A stretch of 64,000 bases of DNA from Hippopus hippopus (taxonomy: Eukaryota; Mollusca; Bivalvia; Cardiida; Cardiidae): positions 50,592,845 to 50,656,844 of the forward strand of contig OX328105.1 in the NCBI GenBank assembly GCA_946811185.2, given 5' to 3'. Below are positions 63,320-64,000 of this stretch, one piece after another; position 1 is the first letter of the stretch; every line of letters begins with the position of its first letter. The notes beneath the pieces were generated by a model. That model was not told the origin of the DNA. It ran no database searches and was given only the letters and a program-made list of their open reading frames with translations. The position numbers and the translations under genes were made by a program.

Positions 63320-63557
63320 GAGCCATGCTCGGACAAAAGGGTACCAAATGCCTTTCGGTAATGCGTTATACCAAACAAGACATCATAGAATCATGGATCC
63401 ATAAATTCCATTTTGTCTAGCGACAGGCGAAATCGTAAGTTAGAAAGGTCCCTGGACATGCAGAAAATTTACAAACAGGAAAAAGTATCGACGAATTTTA
63501 GCCTGCACGGTATCGATCGCAGATACATCAAGCCCCCTTTTCAAAGAGCACGGTTCA
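63320..63557. mobile_element. GAGCCATGCTCT fold-back MITE
   Basis: gagccatgctcggacaaaag to cttttcaaagagcacggttc. Confidence 0.8.
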
Positions 63558-63594
63558 TATGGATAAGCTCATTTTTTATATATGGCTTGCAACA

Positions 63595-63692
63595 TGCGAA
63601 AAGGGGCATTCGGACATTTGCGTAAAGTGTCGTCTCGGATCAGCTTGAGCAGTCCGCGCAGGCTAATCCGAGTCGGCACTTTACGACTACAT
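63595..63692. mobile_element. AAAGTGTCGT fold-back element
   Basis: gcgaaaaggggcattcggac, then gtaaagtgtcgtctcggatc pairs with gagtcggcactttacgac. Confidence 0.7.
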
Positions 63693-63693
63693 T

Positions 63694-64000
63694 AAGGCTT
63701 GGCCAGACCGGCTAACGGATATGTAACGGTGGGAAAACGGACAAAAACATGCAGAATTTGGTTATCCGGTGACAAAATTCATCTTCTCTGTCGCTCGAGA
63801 CTCACGCGATCGGTGTGCGGAGCGAAGAAGCCACACAATGACTGCACGAGTACCGCACATGTAACGGAAAAAACGCATGTTTACCGGATATGTACCGGAT
63901 AATAAACGGTCTATTAACGGATATCACCGTACGAGTAACGGACTTGTACCGGATAAAACGGAAGTGCAACGCATGAGAACCTGACAAAACGTTCTTCCAA
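63694..64000. mobile_element. AACGGA-rich TIR element, cut by window end
   Basis: Same orientation and high similarity to the start of 6979-7577 (aaggcttggccagaccggct...). About half the element is visible. Confidence 0.8.

Overview
This is an intron- and repeat-rich animal nuclear sequence, not prokaryotic. The evidence is two split genes with GT-AG introns, several SINEs with tRNA-like heads, and dense palindromic MITEs. The repeat repertoire (a repeat starting TAGCTCCACTGGCCGAAGG, fold-back MITEs, tRNA-headed SINEs) and the protein sequences suggest a mollusc, probably a bivalve. That attribution is inference; no species is claimed.

Gene 1 lies on the minus strand, with CDS from 27676 down to 10033. 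It is an SLC49A4/DIRC2-type major-facilitator transporter. Twelve coding exons (one of 42 bp is provisional) join without a frame break into 476 residues, close to the roughly 478 of vertebrate DIRC2. A non-coding first exon ends at 30313, next to an ETS-like promoter motif. The predicted protein keeps an N-terminal acidic dileucine signal, as expected of a lysosomal transporter.

Gene 2 is also on the minus strand, from at least 60950 down to the stop at 34141. It is a membrane-type M1 aminopeptidase of the aminopeptidase N / glutamyl aminopeptidase kind. Twenty-one exons join in frame for 1121 complete codons. They encode a Ser/Thr/Asn-rich stalk of about 230 residues, the N-terminal beta domain, the zinc site HETSH-x18-E, and the complete C-terminal domain. 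The cytoplasmic tail and membrane anchor exon were not found and probably lie upstream of this window. The exopeptidase motif GAMEN reads NAMEH here.

The rest is introns and intergenic DNA. More than 60 copies of one TTAA-ended fold-back MITE (around 230 bp, with a strongly conserved hairpin core) occupy about a fifth of the window. At least six other palindromic families, several SINEs and simple repeats fill much of what remains. The stretch 30.4-34.1 kb between the genes holds no recognisable gene, nor does 61.0-64.0 kb.

The most unusual observation is that three separate introns, in two unrelated genes, begin with a tandem array. In each array the unit is the 3' end of the preceding exon plus its 5' splice site (34 bp, about 59 bp and about 47 bp units, at 14.04-14.41, 23.31-23.69 and 55.59-56.74 kb). 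Each array therefore presents many decaying copies of a real splice donor. A fourth exon (37296-37463) has two decayed copies of its 5' part in the intron upstream.
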